From Pelagophyceae sp. CCMP2097 (Eukaryota; Sar; Pelagophyceae), in NCBI GenBank assembly GCA_026770575.1, contig MU657576.1:13634-26885 (forward strand): a DNA stretch of 13,252 nucleotides, read 5' to 3'. The notes below the pieces were generated by a model. The model saw only the letters and a list, made by a program, of their open reading frames with translations. It searched no databases and was not told the origin of the DNA. Positions 1-7,416 of this stretch are shown piece after piece; position 1 is the first letter of the stretch; every line of letters starts with the position of its first letter. The position numbers were made by a program, and so were the translations under genes.

Positions 1-1
1 C

Positions 2-1000
2 GTCGACAAGGAGTACCGGGTTGCCAGTGAGTCTGCCAGGGCGTCGACGACCATGGTCATCTTCCCCGACGACGCCGAGAAGTTCATCCGCGCCTGCCAG
101 ATGGACCCGGCGGACGCCAAGGACTTGAGTTCCAGCGGTCGTCGCACTTTGGCGACACACGCAACACGCTCGGTGGCGACGTGCAGTGCTCGTGCTCTGC
201 AGGCAAGCAGGTCTGCAAGAGCAAGTCGTGTCCACGCCGGCGTCCGATTCTATAGTTTGCGACGGCAACACTACAGATTACCGAGTAATTTGCAGATAAA
301 GGCTAGAATCTATAGTTTCCGGAATTAATCTATAGATTGTATAGGCTCCTGCTTCAAGAACGACGCGTCGTGCACCAGCAAGTGCCACGGCGGGCGCGGG
401 TCTTCCACCGCCAAGTGCTGCAACACGACAAATCTCGACGATCCCCGGCTGCTGGTGCCCGGCGCGTTTGCTTCACGGCCGTGCGACGCCGGCGCCATCG
501 ACCCGGTAGCGCGCAAGGAGCTCCTGTTCAAGGCGGTCAACTCCCTGCAGGGCGGCATGGAAGTCTGCGTTTGGGTCGTCGGGTCCGATGTCCTGAACGG
601 CGGCCCCGACGACTGGGTGCTGGGCAAGCTGACGCATGAAGCCGGCGACCCCAGGCCCTTCGTCGTCAACTACAATGACGGCACCGCCGAGCGGTACACG
701 GCGGCGCCGCTGTCGGAGGCCGAAGATGGGGCTCTGCGACATGAGGTCGAGATGGGCTACATCTGCGCCACTCGCATGCCAACGGCGGCAGAGTGGGGCA
801 CCGCCGCCTTCGGCCCGGTGCCCGTAGATGCCGCCGGCTCGAAGCTTTCAAAGGCGCCTAAGCGCAAGCCCGCCGCGCCCGCCGTGCGCGACAAGCCCGC
901 CAAGGCCGCCAACAACAACGCCGCCACGGCCGCCAAGCCTCCAACGACCACCAAAGCCCACACGGCCGCCCCCGCGCAGGCCACCTCCGCCGGAGTGTGA
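2..1000 (+). CDS. CXC-like Cys-rich protein with Tudor-like segment, 5' partial
   Basis: Function not recognised; possibly a DNA- or chromatin-binding protein, or part of a mobile element. The first part reads in frame 2 from the window edge (MVIFPDDAEKFIRAC at 53). Reading then fits frame 1 from about 130, so one base seems missing or two added near 125-132. Frame 1 gives a Cys-rich stretch (CSCSAGKQVCKSKSC) that resumes in frame 2 at 350 (CFKNDASCTSKC, then KCCN). The C-x-C spacing resembles tesmin/TSO1 CXC zinc-binding domains. Residues from about 545 to 740 (VCVWVVGSD, DDWVLGKL, FVVNYNDGTAERY) resemble a Tudor/SH3-like barrel. The tail is rich in Ala, Pro, Lys and Thr and ends at TGA 998-1000. 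GC content and codon use differ sharply from the AT-rich DNA downstream. The frameshift could be decay or a sequencing error. Confidence 0.55.
230..344 (+). other. Candidate 115-bp GT-AG intron interrupting the CXC motif
   Basis: Removing 230-344 (GT at 230, AG at 343-344) joins the two halves of the Cys-rich motif in frame, giving the C-x-C-F arrangement expected of CXC domains. A second donor at 242 also keeps frame but spoils the Cys spacing. The segment is AT-richer than its flanks, has in-frame stops in the flanking frames, and holds several copies of a palindrome related to AATCTATAGATT. It could equally be a small inserted element. Transcript data would decide. Confidence 0.45.
246..340. 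repeat. Cluster of AATCTATAGATT-like palindromic repeats (left)
   Basis: A perfect 12-bp palindrome AATCTATAGATT lies at 327-338. Related copies are GATTCTATAGTTTGC at 246-260, CTACAGATTA at 271-280 and AATCTATAGTTTCC at 307-320. All lie inside the candidate intron. The same motif family recurs at 1141-1300. Confidence 0.55.
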
Positions 1001-1403
1001 GGTCCCGGGCCAGGTGTACCTTGCCGCCGCGACTCGCTGCTTACGCGCCTTTGCCCCGGGGGCCACGATGTAAAGCAGCCGTCGTCGCTATCGCCGAAGT
1101 TGTCTCGTTCGAGTTGCTTCGTTCTAAGAAACTGTTCCTTCGATCTATAGATTGGACAATCCCTCGCCTCCCAAACTACTGCCTAAGGCGATCTACACAT
1201 TGAAGGCACAATCTCTAGATTGCGGCGGAAGTATTATGGATCCACAGTTTACCGATTTTGCTCTACTGAATCTACAGACTGGGTGAATCTACAAAAATAG
1301 TTTCTTTGATCCAAGGGGTAAAATTTTAGCATATTGCAGGCGACTTGGAGCGGCGCGATCTTTGTTTAGGTTTGTGAAGCGTTGCGATATTGCTCCTTCC
1401 ATT
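1001..1403. other. Gene-free junction, GC-rich host DNA to AT-rich block
   Basis: After the TGA at 998-1000 the sequence stays GC-rich to about 1130, then falls in GC content. It holds the right-hand palindrome cluster (1141-1300). From about 1390 it becomes the AT-rich block. I see no supported coding region and no clear terminal repeat matching the right-hand junction near 11550-12005. Confidence 0.5.
1141..1300. repeat. Cluster of AATCTATAGATT-like palindromic repeats (right)
   Basis: Copies are GATCTATAGATTGG at 1142-1155, GATCTACACATTG at 1190-1202, AATCTCTAGATTGCGG at 1210-1225, AATCTACAGACTGGG at 1269-1283 and GAATCTACAAAAATAG at 1285-1300. They share the core ATCTAYAGATTG with the cluster in the candidate intron at 230-344, and are spaced irregularly by about 15 to 60 bp. 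Their role is unknown. Confidence 0.55.
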
Positions 1404-1715
1404 TTATATATGAATATAAATTACTAATATCATTAAACCATCATACAATACGAGATTATTTTCGACCGTCGAAATAACACCGTTTGACACATTGCTATAA
1501 TTTAAATATAAAATATTGTTTTGTTTCGTAATATTGTATAAATGATTCAAGGTTTGGAAATCGGTAATATGTATATTTGCGTTGTTATTATTTAAATTGA
1601 TGAATTCAGATAAATCCAATAGATATGTTTCATCCAAATATAAAACGTTTTTCGATGAAGCATTTATGTTGATATAGGTTGTCATAAATATACATTTTTT
1701 ATAAAGTTTTGACAA
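1404..1715 (-). CDS. Asn-rich 103-aa ORF, possibly the start of a fibre-like protein
   Basis: Not recognised. The ORF encodes an Asn- and Ile-rich protein with alternating polar and hydrophobic residues (YLLDLSEFINLNNNN, NILYLNYSNVSNG), which suggests beta-rich structure like the fibre genes on the same strand further right. A second in-frame ATG near 1685 (MTTYININASS) is an alternative start. The C-terminus (LMILVIYIHI) runs to the edge of the AT-rich block, and the ORF may be truncated there. The composition matches the viral block, not the flank. Confidence 0.4.
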   Translation of the reverse strand: MSKLYKKCIFMTTYININASSKNVLYLDETYLLDLSEFINLNNNNANIHITDFQTLNHLYNITKQNNILYLNYSNVSNGVISTVENNLVLYDGLMILVIYIHI

Positions 1716-2116
1716 TATTATTTCATTTCTTTATTTCTATATCTGACTTTTGTCAAAAATTTTCTTTAAAGTTTGTATTAAAAAAAATATGGTTGAGTTT
1801 GTTTATTGCTGTGTCGGAATAAATAAGCCTCCGTTGGTTGTATTGAGCATTTGTGTTTTCGAGACGGAGCGCAAGTCATTTGTTGAATATTGTCTCATTT
1901 TGTACGGCATTGCTTTTTAAGTTATATTTTCGCTTTTCTTTTCATAATTGACTTTAGTATATTATTATTAGCATGTCCACTATAACTATTTTCACTCATT
2001 CATTTATGGAGAAAGAATTCATAGATTAAAATTATTTATCAATCGTGGCGTTTTATTTTTTTTTTGGATTTTGTTTCTCCCCAACTTTAAAAGCATGCAT
2101 TATGAGTCGTTTGAAT
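1716..2116. other. AT-rich intergenic stretch
   Basis: Mostly homopolymer-rich AT sequence. The only open stretch I can point to is the 43-codon plus-strand ORF at 1789-1920. A second plus-strand frame from the ATG near 1973 is stopped within 20 codons. No RNA gene or repeat is evident before the inverted repeat that begins at 2117. Confidence 0.4.
1789..1920 (+). CDS. Possible 43-aa ORF
   Basis: An ATG at 1789 after an A-rich stretch opens a frame to TAA 1918-1920. The product is hydrophobic with four cysteines (VYCCVGIN, ETERKSFVEYC). No family is recognised. The length is within reach of chance, although the frame is less biased to Lys, Asn and Phe than its surroundings. Confidence 0.2.
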   Translation: MVEFVYCCVGINKPPLVVLSICVFETERKSFVEYCLILYGIAF

Positions 2117-2154
2117 CATTAGAGAGCTTCAGCTCAAAGTGATAACCTATCGAA
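2117..2154 (+). repeat. Left terminal inverted repeat
   Basis: Begins CATTAGAGAGCTTCAGCTCA and ends CCTATCGAA. Pairs with the reverse complement of 2809-2846 with two mismatches, at 2137 and 2145. Confidence 0.85.
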
Positions 2155-2269
2155 TTCATATCCTATCGTATTCATCGGACAAGATCAAACTCATATCCTA
2201 CCGAACTGTACTGCATATTTTGGAGATGACGTCGTTGTCTTATGGAGGGGTCAAGGATATCGGTCAGTT

Positions 2270-2690
2270 CTCGTCGGAATGAGGCGCTGAATGGCCCTAT
2301 CGACGCGCCTTGGTCCCGCAGGGCCGGCCCTAACTTTGTTTTGCGTTGTGGCTACCCCTTGGGCAGCAGCGACGTGGCATCGGAAGGCGCGTGAGGAGCA
2401 TGCGTTCGGGCCCTTGCGGGACCCGCCACGCGCCGGCAACCGGCGGGAACTGCGCGCAGGCGTCCGCAACCAATCCGGCAGCGCCCGGAACCGGCCGCGA
2501 CAGCGCATCACGGGTGGGTACGAACTCGAACACAAGTACCCAAAACGCCGATTCCGCTAGAGTCGACGCACCATGTGGAAAATCGACGGGCGTCTGCGCA
2601 TGGGCTTGTTGACTGCGCACCATCGATCCCGGGACGGGAGTCGGCTGGGGTGCTTCGGGGTTGCCCTCGGGCCAAAGTAGTACCTAGGTA
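2270..2690. other. GC-rich core of the TIR element, no recognised gene
   Basis: Strikingly GC-rich compared with the AT-rich DNA outside, and closer to the host flanks in composition. Several overlapping frames of 60-97 codons are open on both strands, as expected in GC-rich sequence, and none resembles a known family. It includes the 12-bp palindrome AGGGCCGGCCCT near 2320. It may be captured host DNA or a structured non-coding core. Confidence 0.4.
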
Positions 2691-2698
2691 CTACTTTG
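2673..2698. repeat. Perfect 26-bp palindrome in the TIR element
   Basis: The sequence reads CAAAGTAGTACCT and then its exact reverse complement with no spacer, centred between 2685 and 2686. It sits at the right edge of the GC-rich core and could form a cruciform or bind a dimeric protein. Confidence 0.85.
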
Positions 2699-2808
2699 AT
2701 TTGGCTCGCGAGTTTGAGAGTTGTACGAGGTCCGTTGAACGGAGAGATTACTGCAAGCTCTATATATCAACGGGCTTTTAACGGGATTTTATTTGATAGG
2801 GTATCACT

Positions 2809-2846
2809 TTCGATAGGGTATCACTATGAGCTGAAGCTCTCTAATG
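2809..2846 (-). repeat. Right terminal inverted repeat
   Basis: The reverse complement of this segment matches 2117-2154 at 36 of 38 positions. A second copy of its inner half, GATAGGGTATCACT, lies 17 bp inward at 2795-2808. Confidence 0.85.
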
Positions 2847-2847
2847 A

Positions 2848-2953
2848 GGCTCCTGCTCGGCCAAGTTTGTGTATATCGTGTGACTCAGCGCCTGTTGTCG
2901 AGAATTTAATTATAGATGTTTTAGATGACGAAAACAAAAATAAAGACGTCTAA
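2848..2953 (+). pseudogene. Possible C-terminal gene fragment cut by the TIR element
   Basis: Outside the right inverted repeat a plus-strand frame reads through RPSLCISCDSAPVVEN and an acidic tail (VLDDENKNKDV) to TAA 2951-2953. It has a C-x2-C pair and no internal stop. Its stop overlaps the stop of the minus-strand fibre region (TAG on the complement of 2950-2952), as in tightly packed convergent viral genes. The frame continues into the TIR element, so a gene may have been split by the insertion. I could not find its 5' part left of 2117. Function unknown. Confidence 0.25.
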
Positions 2954-4030
2954 TTCCCAAAAAGCCAAAAAAAATATTTTTTTTTAAAATCCGGAACAAT
3001 GTCATATACGTCGACCGATATTCTCATGTCTTTTGCATATTGAAATTTACGATATTTTAACTGTTTGACGATAATCAGGGGCTGGAAATAAATTCTCCAG
3101 TTCAAAACCAGGACCATAAACTATTTTCAATTTTATACAACGTCGATAATCTTCATAATATGAAATATTCTATCCTTTATTATCAAACAATAATCGGAAG
3201 TAATTAAAGACAGCGATATGATCAGTGTCGTTGATTAAAACTGTATCAAATCCCTGACTGGGATGTAAAAAAACTCGTCGTTTATCGTCAGTTTAATTTG
3301 ATCTATATTTTTATGATTTTTTTGATAAATTTTTGCTTTTTATTTTTGTAAAGCAATACGCCGTTATTGAATTGTTTACTATACTTAAAGGCGAGGGCAG
3401 TTTTGTAGTGATTGAATATGAATTTTTTTCTGAATCATATGTTGTGATAAGTCCCGATGTTGACGTCACGCTCGTTTTTGGTTTTGTAAGTGCCAATTCC
3501 CCATTAGTAATTTGAATTCTGACGTGGTGCTTAACGATAACTTAAAGTCATTCTGACTTGTTTCAGTGCTTTTAATGACTCGTATTGGCGATGTTGTATT
3601 ATTTGTCGTCACAATTGTCGGGATAACTTTAATACGGTTTGATATAACACGCAATAAGGTTGGATCAAAATTGATTGATATAACATTTTTGCTGTTTACA
3701 AGAATCCCTGCGCCTCCCGTGTACTCCCTTTGCACCAAAGCATCTATTGTTCGAGATGGATTGTCAATTATCAAATTATTTGATTTTGCGTTATAAATAT
3801 ATTTACTTGAAACATTCAAACGCCCACTCGAATCGTATGACAGATTTGGATTTAAACGTAGATCAATCTTGCTATCGGATGAAAGAGAGAGAGAGACGAA
3901 GATAAACTCGTAATTTTATAAGGCGCGAGTTCCGATTTCGTGATGAAATAATTATCAAAATGAGTTAACTCATAAGTATCTGGAAGATAGCACAATTTAT
4001 TTTGCGCAATACTTTCGAATCTAATAGGTG
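2950..4030 (-). pseudogene. Fibre shaft and C-terminal domain of the adhesin region
   Basis: The best frames are 3466-3819 (117 aa; NVSSKYIYNAKSNNLIIDN, GGAGILVNSKNVISINFDP) and 3311-3496 (TSVTSTSGLITTYDSEKN, YSITTKLPSP). They continue through two more frames at about 3045-3310 (NDEFFYIPVRD, YYEDYRRCIKLKIVYGPGF) to a last stretch ending FFWLFGN. The alternating polar and hydrophobic strands with Gly turns resemble adenovirus- or phage-type fibre shafts. Frame changes fall in A/T homopolymers, for example near 3316. A (GA)n run lies at about 3882-3896. One TAG interrupts the C-terminal part. Confidence 0.5.
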
Positions 4031-4560
4031 GCGCATAGAATGATTGTGCTTTCCCATTGATAGATAAACTATTTCCGATGACTACGCTGTTTGTAGAATT
4101 AATTGAATTTTTTTGAATCTGCCCCTACTTTAATCCCACCACTATAACCCCCCGGAACCTCCGAACGATTTCCAATAACAATGCTATTTGTATCACTATA
4201 TGTCAAGTTTCCTACTAAAATTGAATCTATGTCTTCTGTGTTTGATCGACCTCCGACTACGACCGATTTTCTTGTCGATTTTTTTTTTTTTTACTCCGAG
4301 TGCTATTCTCTCAACTCCAAAAGCCTTGCTACTTTTACCAACACAAACGCTCTCCGATTGCGCAAGCGAATCTCGCCCAATCTGGACCGAATCACCGTCG
4401 AACAAGGACGGAATTTGCGATATTTGCGTATTATCTTGAAATGTAGTTTACGGGATGTTTGTAAAACTGAAATTAAGACTTTTTAAAGAAATACCTCAGT
4501 CAGCGGTATTAACAGGACCATCTTTTCCAGGCTCACCTTTCAAATTAATGATTGCCTCTT
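4030..4560 (-). pseudogene. Collagen-like stub and YadA-head-like repeats
   Basis: Reading downstream on the minus strand, a short Gly-X-Y stretch (GEPGKDGP, about 4510-4535) leads to a series of degenerate repeats with the pattern S-(I/V)-x-(I/V)-G: DSVQIGRDS, ESVCVGKSS, KSVVVGGRS, DSILVGNLT, NSIVIGNRS and NSVVIGNSL. This is the signature of trimeric autotransporter (YadA/Hia) head beta-roll repeats, known mainly in bacterial adhesins and also seen in viral and phage fibres. At least two frame changes are present, one at the long A/T homopolymer near 4280-4292. The fibre shaft follows directly (SFYAPPIRFESIAQNKLCY). Confidence 0.6.
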
Positions 4561-5275
4561 GGCTACTTGAATCGAATACGCCAGTTTCAAAATACTTCTG
4601 GAATGTATTGGAAATCAGTTTCATGTTTTTAATTGTCAATATATCGTCAAAAATCAGTAATTTAAATCTAAATCAGAAGTTTCTGATCTATTTAAATTGA
4701 AGTTGTTTATACATAAATTTGTAACCTGTTTCACTTCATTTGGAGCAATTCTTCTTCCGATTGGCACGTCATTCTATTTTACATTATCAGGCTGATTGAT
4801 GCGTGTTGAATTTGTGACCACAAAATTGCAGAATTTAAATTGTTTACCTGCGGTACTATTAATGGTGATAAATCTATTTATTTTAGACGCACTCCCTCTG
4901 CCGTTTATGTGATGTCCTAAAATCACTTGCCGTCCTCCGTCAGAACGAGTGGAGGTTAAGATTCGTTCCTTTACAGTCGAAGATAAGTATCTTGTAATCA
5001 AAAACGTTAAAAAATAGGCGGCAATGAAAATGGGAAATGTATTATGTCAGATTGAGTACCTCTCATCTTATAACATCCACATCGCCAGTTAGTAATCCCG
5101 GGGAAGTTATTCGAGATATACTCGACCCGCTAATCGCGGCTTGATTCAATTTGTTGTTGCCGCTCAAATCATCAATGACATAACTATCGGGTACATAAGA
5201 ACTCACGGAATAAAAAGCAATGGGCGGCTTCAATCTCAATAACCTGGAAGAGGCTCTTTCAAAGGGGCAAACGCT
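4560..5275 (-). pseudogene. LamG-like (concanavalin A-like) module 3 of 3
   Basis: Begins with RLLRLKPPIAFYSVSSYV (about 5190-5245) and a segment typical of LamG/pentraxin-like folds (YVIDDLSGNNKLNQAAISG). It continues at 4774-5001 (ITRYLSS, RSDGGRQVILGHHINGRG, FKFCNFVVTNSTRI), then NDVPIGRRIAPNEV, and ends with LTIKNMKLISNTFQKYFETG at about 4580-4650. Modules 1 and 2 carry the same four landmarks at nearly the same spacing. The fold is inferred from pattern; its ligand is unknown. An in-frame TGA near 5070 (DVDVIR, then stop) and frame changes break it. Confidence 0.5.
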
Positions 5276-5289
5276 AAGTTTGTTATTTT

Positions 5290-6062
5290 TTTTAAAATTA
5301 TTTCAATTCAATACTTTTCGGATAAAATAAAAACGGACTTAGTTAAGAAATTCGATTTCGTTAAATAATTATGGAATTGTTTAATTTTTGGGATATTGTC
5401 TGATCAAACTGACCAGTGTAAATATATAAATTAAAAAATATCTGAAATTAATCTCATCTCATTAAACGTTAGAATATCAGCAAATACGAGCAATTTACAA
5501 AATTCAAAACACTGGCTTCATAAGTTGAAAAATCGTTGATAGACAATAATATCAATGGATTTATACTTCTCGTTTGTAGAGCAACCCCTTTTCTCACATT
5601 ATTTATAACCACGTTTTCCGGAATATCTATATTGGCACAAATTTCGAGCATTTCTCGTTCGCTTTGATTTGTCTGTGTAACAAAATTATTACCCAGGTAA
5701 ACCAGTCCTTTTTATTACTTAGATGTCCTAAAATCAGCTGCGTTCCACCGCGATCACATGAAATTCGTTTTCTTTTTGCAATTTCAGGCGATGTATATCG
5801 TGTGATACAAAATATTAAATAATTTGGCGGCATCAATTGAAAAGATATTTCATCCGATTGCAAACCTCTGATGACATCAAGTGACCCACGAATTATACCA
5901 GGGGATTTGGTTTTAAAACTGAGCCATTTTTGTCGCCTTTTATGTTTTATCGCCAGATTCCTCAGTTTAAACATTTGAACCTTGTATGTTATTCGATGCA
6001 GAATAGTTCATAACCGGTGGCTTCAATCTTAACAGTTTTTGAAATGGCGTCTCCTCTTGGCG
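5290..6062 (-). pseudogene. LamG-like module 2 of 3
   Basis: Landmarks in order are EETPFQKLLRLKPPVMNYSA (about 6000-6060); FCITRYTSPEIAKRKRI, GGTQLILGHLSNKKD (5695-5810); INNVRKGVALQTRSINPLIL and FSTYEASVLNF (5469-5650); LTFNEMRLISDIF (about 5455); and TGQFDQTISQKL. The longest intact frame is 5627-5974. The module repeats module 3 about 0.8 kb upstream. An extended C-terminal stretch (NFLTKSVFILSEKY) leads into module 3. Confidence 0.5.
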
Positions 6063-6068
6063 GGCGGT

Positions 6069-6868
6069 TTATTCAGAATCTTTCAAATATAGAGAATTGC
6101 CTAAATTTAATTGAATAGATTTACCCGAATATAAGAATTTGCAAAACGATGCAATTTGTGTTTTAAGGCATGTCAAATTATTCTTTTCAGGGGTGGAATC
6201 AAATATGCCCGTTTCGATATAATCTTGAAAAACTTTTGACACGAGGCGCATTTCATCGAGTGTCAAAGAATCTAAGAATCTAAGAATCTAAGATTTTTAT
6301 AATCGATAATCACTTGAAATTGATTTTTTTTTTATTATTCCTATTCGAGTTCCAACGCTTGGGGTTAATTGCTTAAGTTTACTACAACGGTATATTTTGA
6401 CTAAAAACTTTATTGGGTACATCGACAGCAACTTAATTTGTTGCTGCCATGTTACAAAATTTCAAGTTGAACGCCTTCCGTTGAATTGGGAGTTATAAAT
6501 CCATTAACTTACAAAAAAAAACTTTTTTCCATTATTATGCCCACAGAACATACCTGACCCTGCTGCGTGTCCCAAAATTCATTGTTGTTTTGAAGTGTCA
6601 CCAGCCTGGACGTATATCTGGTAAATGAAAACATGTAAAAACCTTTCTGGAAGAATCGGAAAAATGATTGAATTTGTTTGAAATCCCTCTTTAACGCCAT
6701 TCCATCCATTTTATTTACCCTTTTTTTTAACGTAGTCATTTATTTCTGTGTCGATTGACGTTGAAACATCTGTTAAATTGTTCGAGCCTTGTTTGTAAGT
6801 CGATGCACTATGATTCATTATTAAGGGTTGTATCCTAATAAATTTTTGAAAGGTAGGCTCCACAGGAA
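6069..6868 (-). pseudogene. LamG-like module 1 of 3
   Basis: Landmarks in order are EPTFQKFIRIQPLIMNHSAS (about 6805-6861); MFSFTRYTSRLVTLQ and EFWDTQQGQVCSVGII (6530-6640); KFCNMAATN and VAVDVPNKVFSQN (about 6410-6470); VVVNLSN; and MTLDEMRLVSKVFQDYIETG with GIFDSTPEKNN (6069-6266). The last 65-aa frame is intact and ends at TAA (LYLKDSE). The C-terminal ETG-x-FDS motif is shared with module 3. An N-terminal link (NDYVKKKGK, then stop) is interrupted. Confidence 0.5.
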
Positions 6869-7328
6869 CAGACAACTCTAAAAAAATTGAAAATTTAAGT
6901 TTCGTGGAAATCGCATATCAATTTTGTATCGATCAGAGAAACTTACGACGACGCCGTTTAAAATATATTTGCTGACGATATTTTTCGGCAAACCATCAAT
7001 TGTTACATTCGTCCCCGCATTATAGGACGGAGTATTAAACATGGCATTATTTCGGGAGTCATATTTCACAAGTGACAACGTTGGATCTTTAATAGACTGT
7101 AATGGTGTTAAAGAAAATTGTTTTGAATCGACGTAATCCCATTGGCATTTGATTATAACGTATCTTTACCAATTAAATAAAGGCTGGATATATACCCTCG
7201 ACATGTATCGAATTATCGAGACCCGTTGCTGTGAAAGACACTTCGATAATTGGTTTCGAATTTATGAAAACATTACCGTCAAGCGACAACCGAATATTCG
7301 TAATATTTATCGTCTGGAATTATGACAT
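6869..7328 (-). pseudogene. N-terminal virion-like domain of the adhesin region
   Basis: Starts at ATG 7326-7328, with an in-frame TAA two codons later, then INITNIRLSLDGNVFINSK and VSFTATGLDNSIHV. After a frame change near 7160 it continues with DYVDSKQFSLTPLQS and the intact 66-aa frame 6878-7078 (NTPSYNAGTNVTIDGLPKN, KYILNGVVVSFSDRY). Beta-rich with many Asn, Ser and Thr. It probably anchors or starts the fibre; no named family is recognised. The upstream 90 bp is AT-rich and may hold the promoter. Confidence 0.4.
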
Positions 7329-7416
7329 CCAATTTATATTAACTATTTTTTTTAAAATTTCTGTTAAAATTTTAAACCACATTTATTTAATTTAATAATA
7401 ATGGGTATGTTGCGGT

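Larger units (their letters stand above)
2117..2846. mobile_element. Nested 730-bp TIR element (non-autonomous DNA transposon)
   Basis: The ends are 38-bp terminal inverted repeats matching at 36 of 38 positions. Just inside are repeated motifs: CCTATCG(A/T)ATTCAT at 2146 and 2162 with a weaker third copy at 2197 on the left, and GATAGGGTATCACT at 2795 and 2812 on the right. Such subterminal arrays are typical transposase-binding sites. The core (about 2275-2690) is GC-rich inside AT-rich DNA and encodes no recognisable transposase, so the element looks non-autonomous. The target duplication is unclear: TA is possible if the repeat starts at GAGAGC, but the flanks GTTTGAAT and AGGCTCCT do not match. 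Confidence 0.75.
2950..7328 (-). pseudogene. Giant multi-domain fibre/adhesin coding region, decayed
   Basis: On the minus strand nearly continuous coding sense runs from an ATG at 7326-7328 to TAG at 2950-2952, switching frame many times. The order is a virion-like N-terminal domain (6869-7328), three paralogous LamG-like modules (6069-6868, 5290-6062, 4560-5275), a collagen-like stub and YadA-head-like repeats (4030-4560), and a beta-rich fibre with C-terminal domain (2950-4030). Between modules 1 and 2 the frame is unchanged across one TAA near 6071-6073 (LYLKDSE, stop, TARQEETPFQK), which favours one long gene; two or more adjacent fibre genes are also possible. The architecture fits a viral surface protein that binds host receptors. 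Frameshifts about every 100-300 bp show that it is broken. Confidence 0.55.

Noticed and set aside
325..984. Several ORFs of 60-114 aa in other frames over the CXC/Tudor-like gene
   Set aside because: Shadow frames of a GC-rich gene; low-complexity Pro, Arg or Gly content.
2251..2623. Overlapping ORFs of 88-97 aa on both strands in the TIR element core
   Set aside because: Open frames on both strands come with GC-rich sequence; none resembles a transposase or other known protein.
4181..4486. 101-aa plus-strand ORF
   Set aside because: It is antisense to the YadA-head-like repeats, whose regular S-x-x-x-G pattern supports the minus strand.
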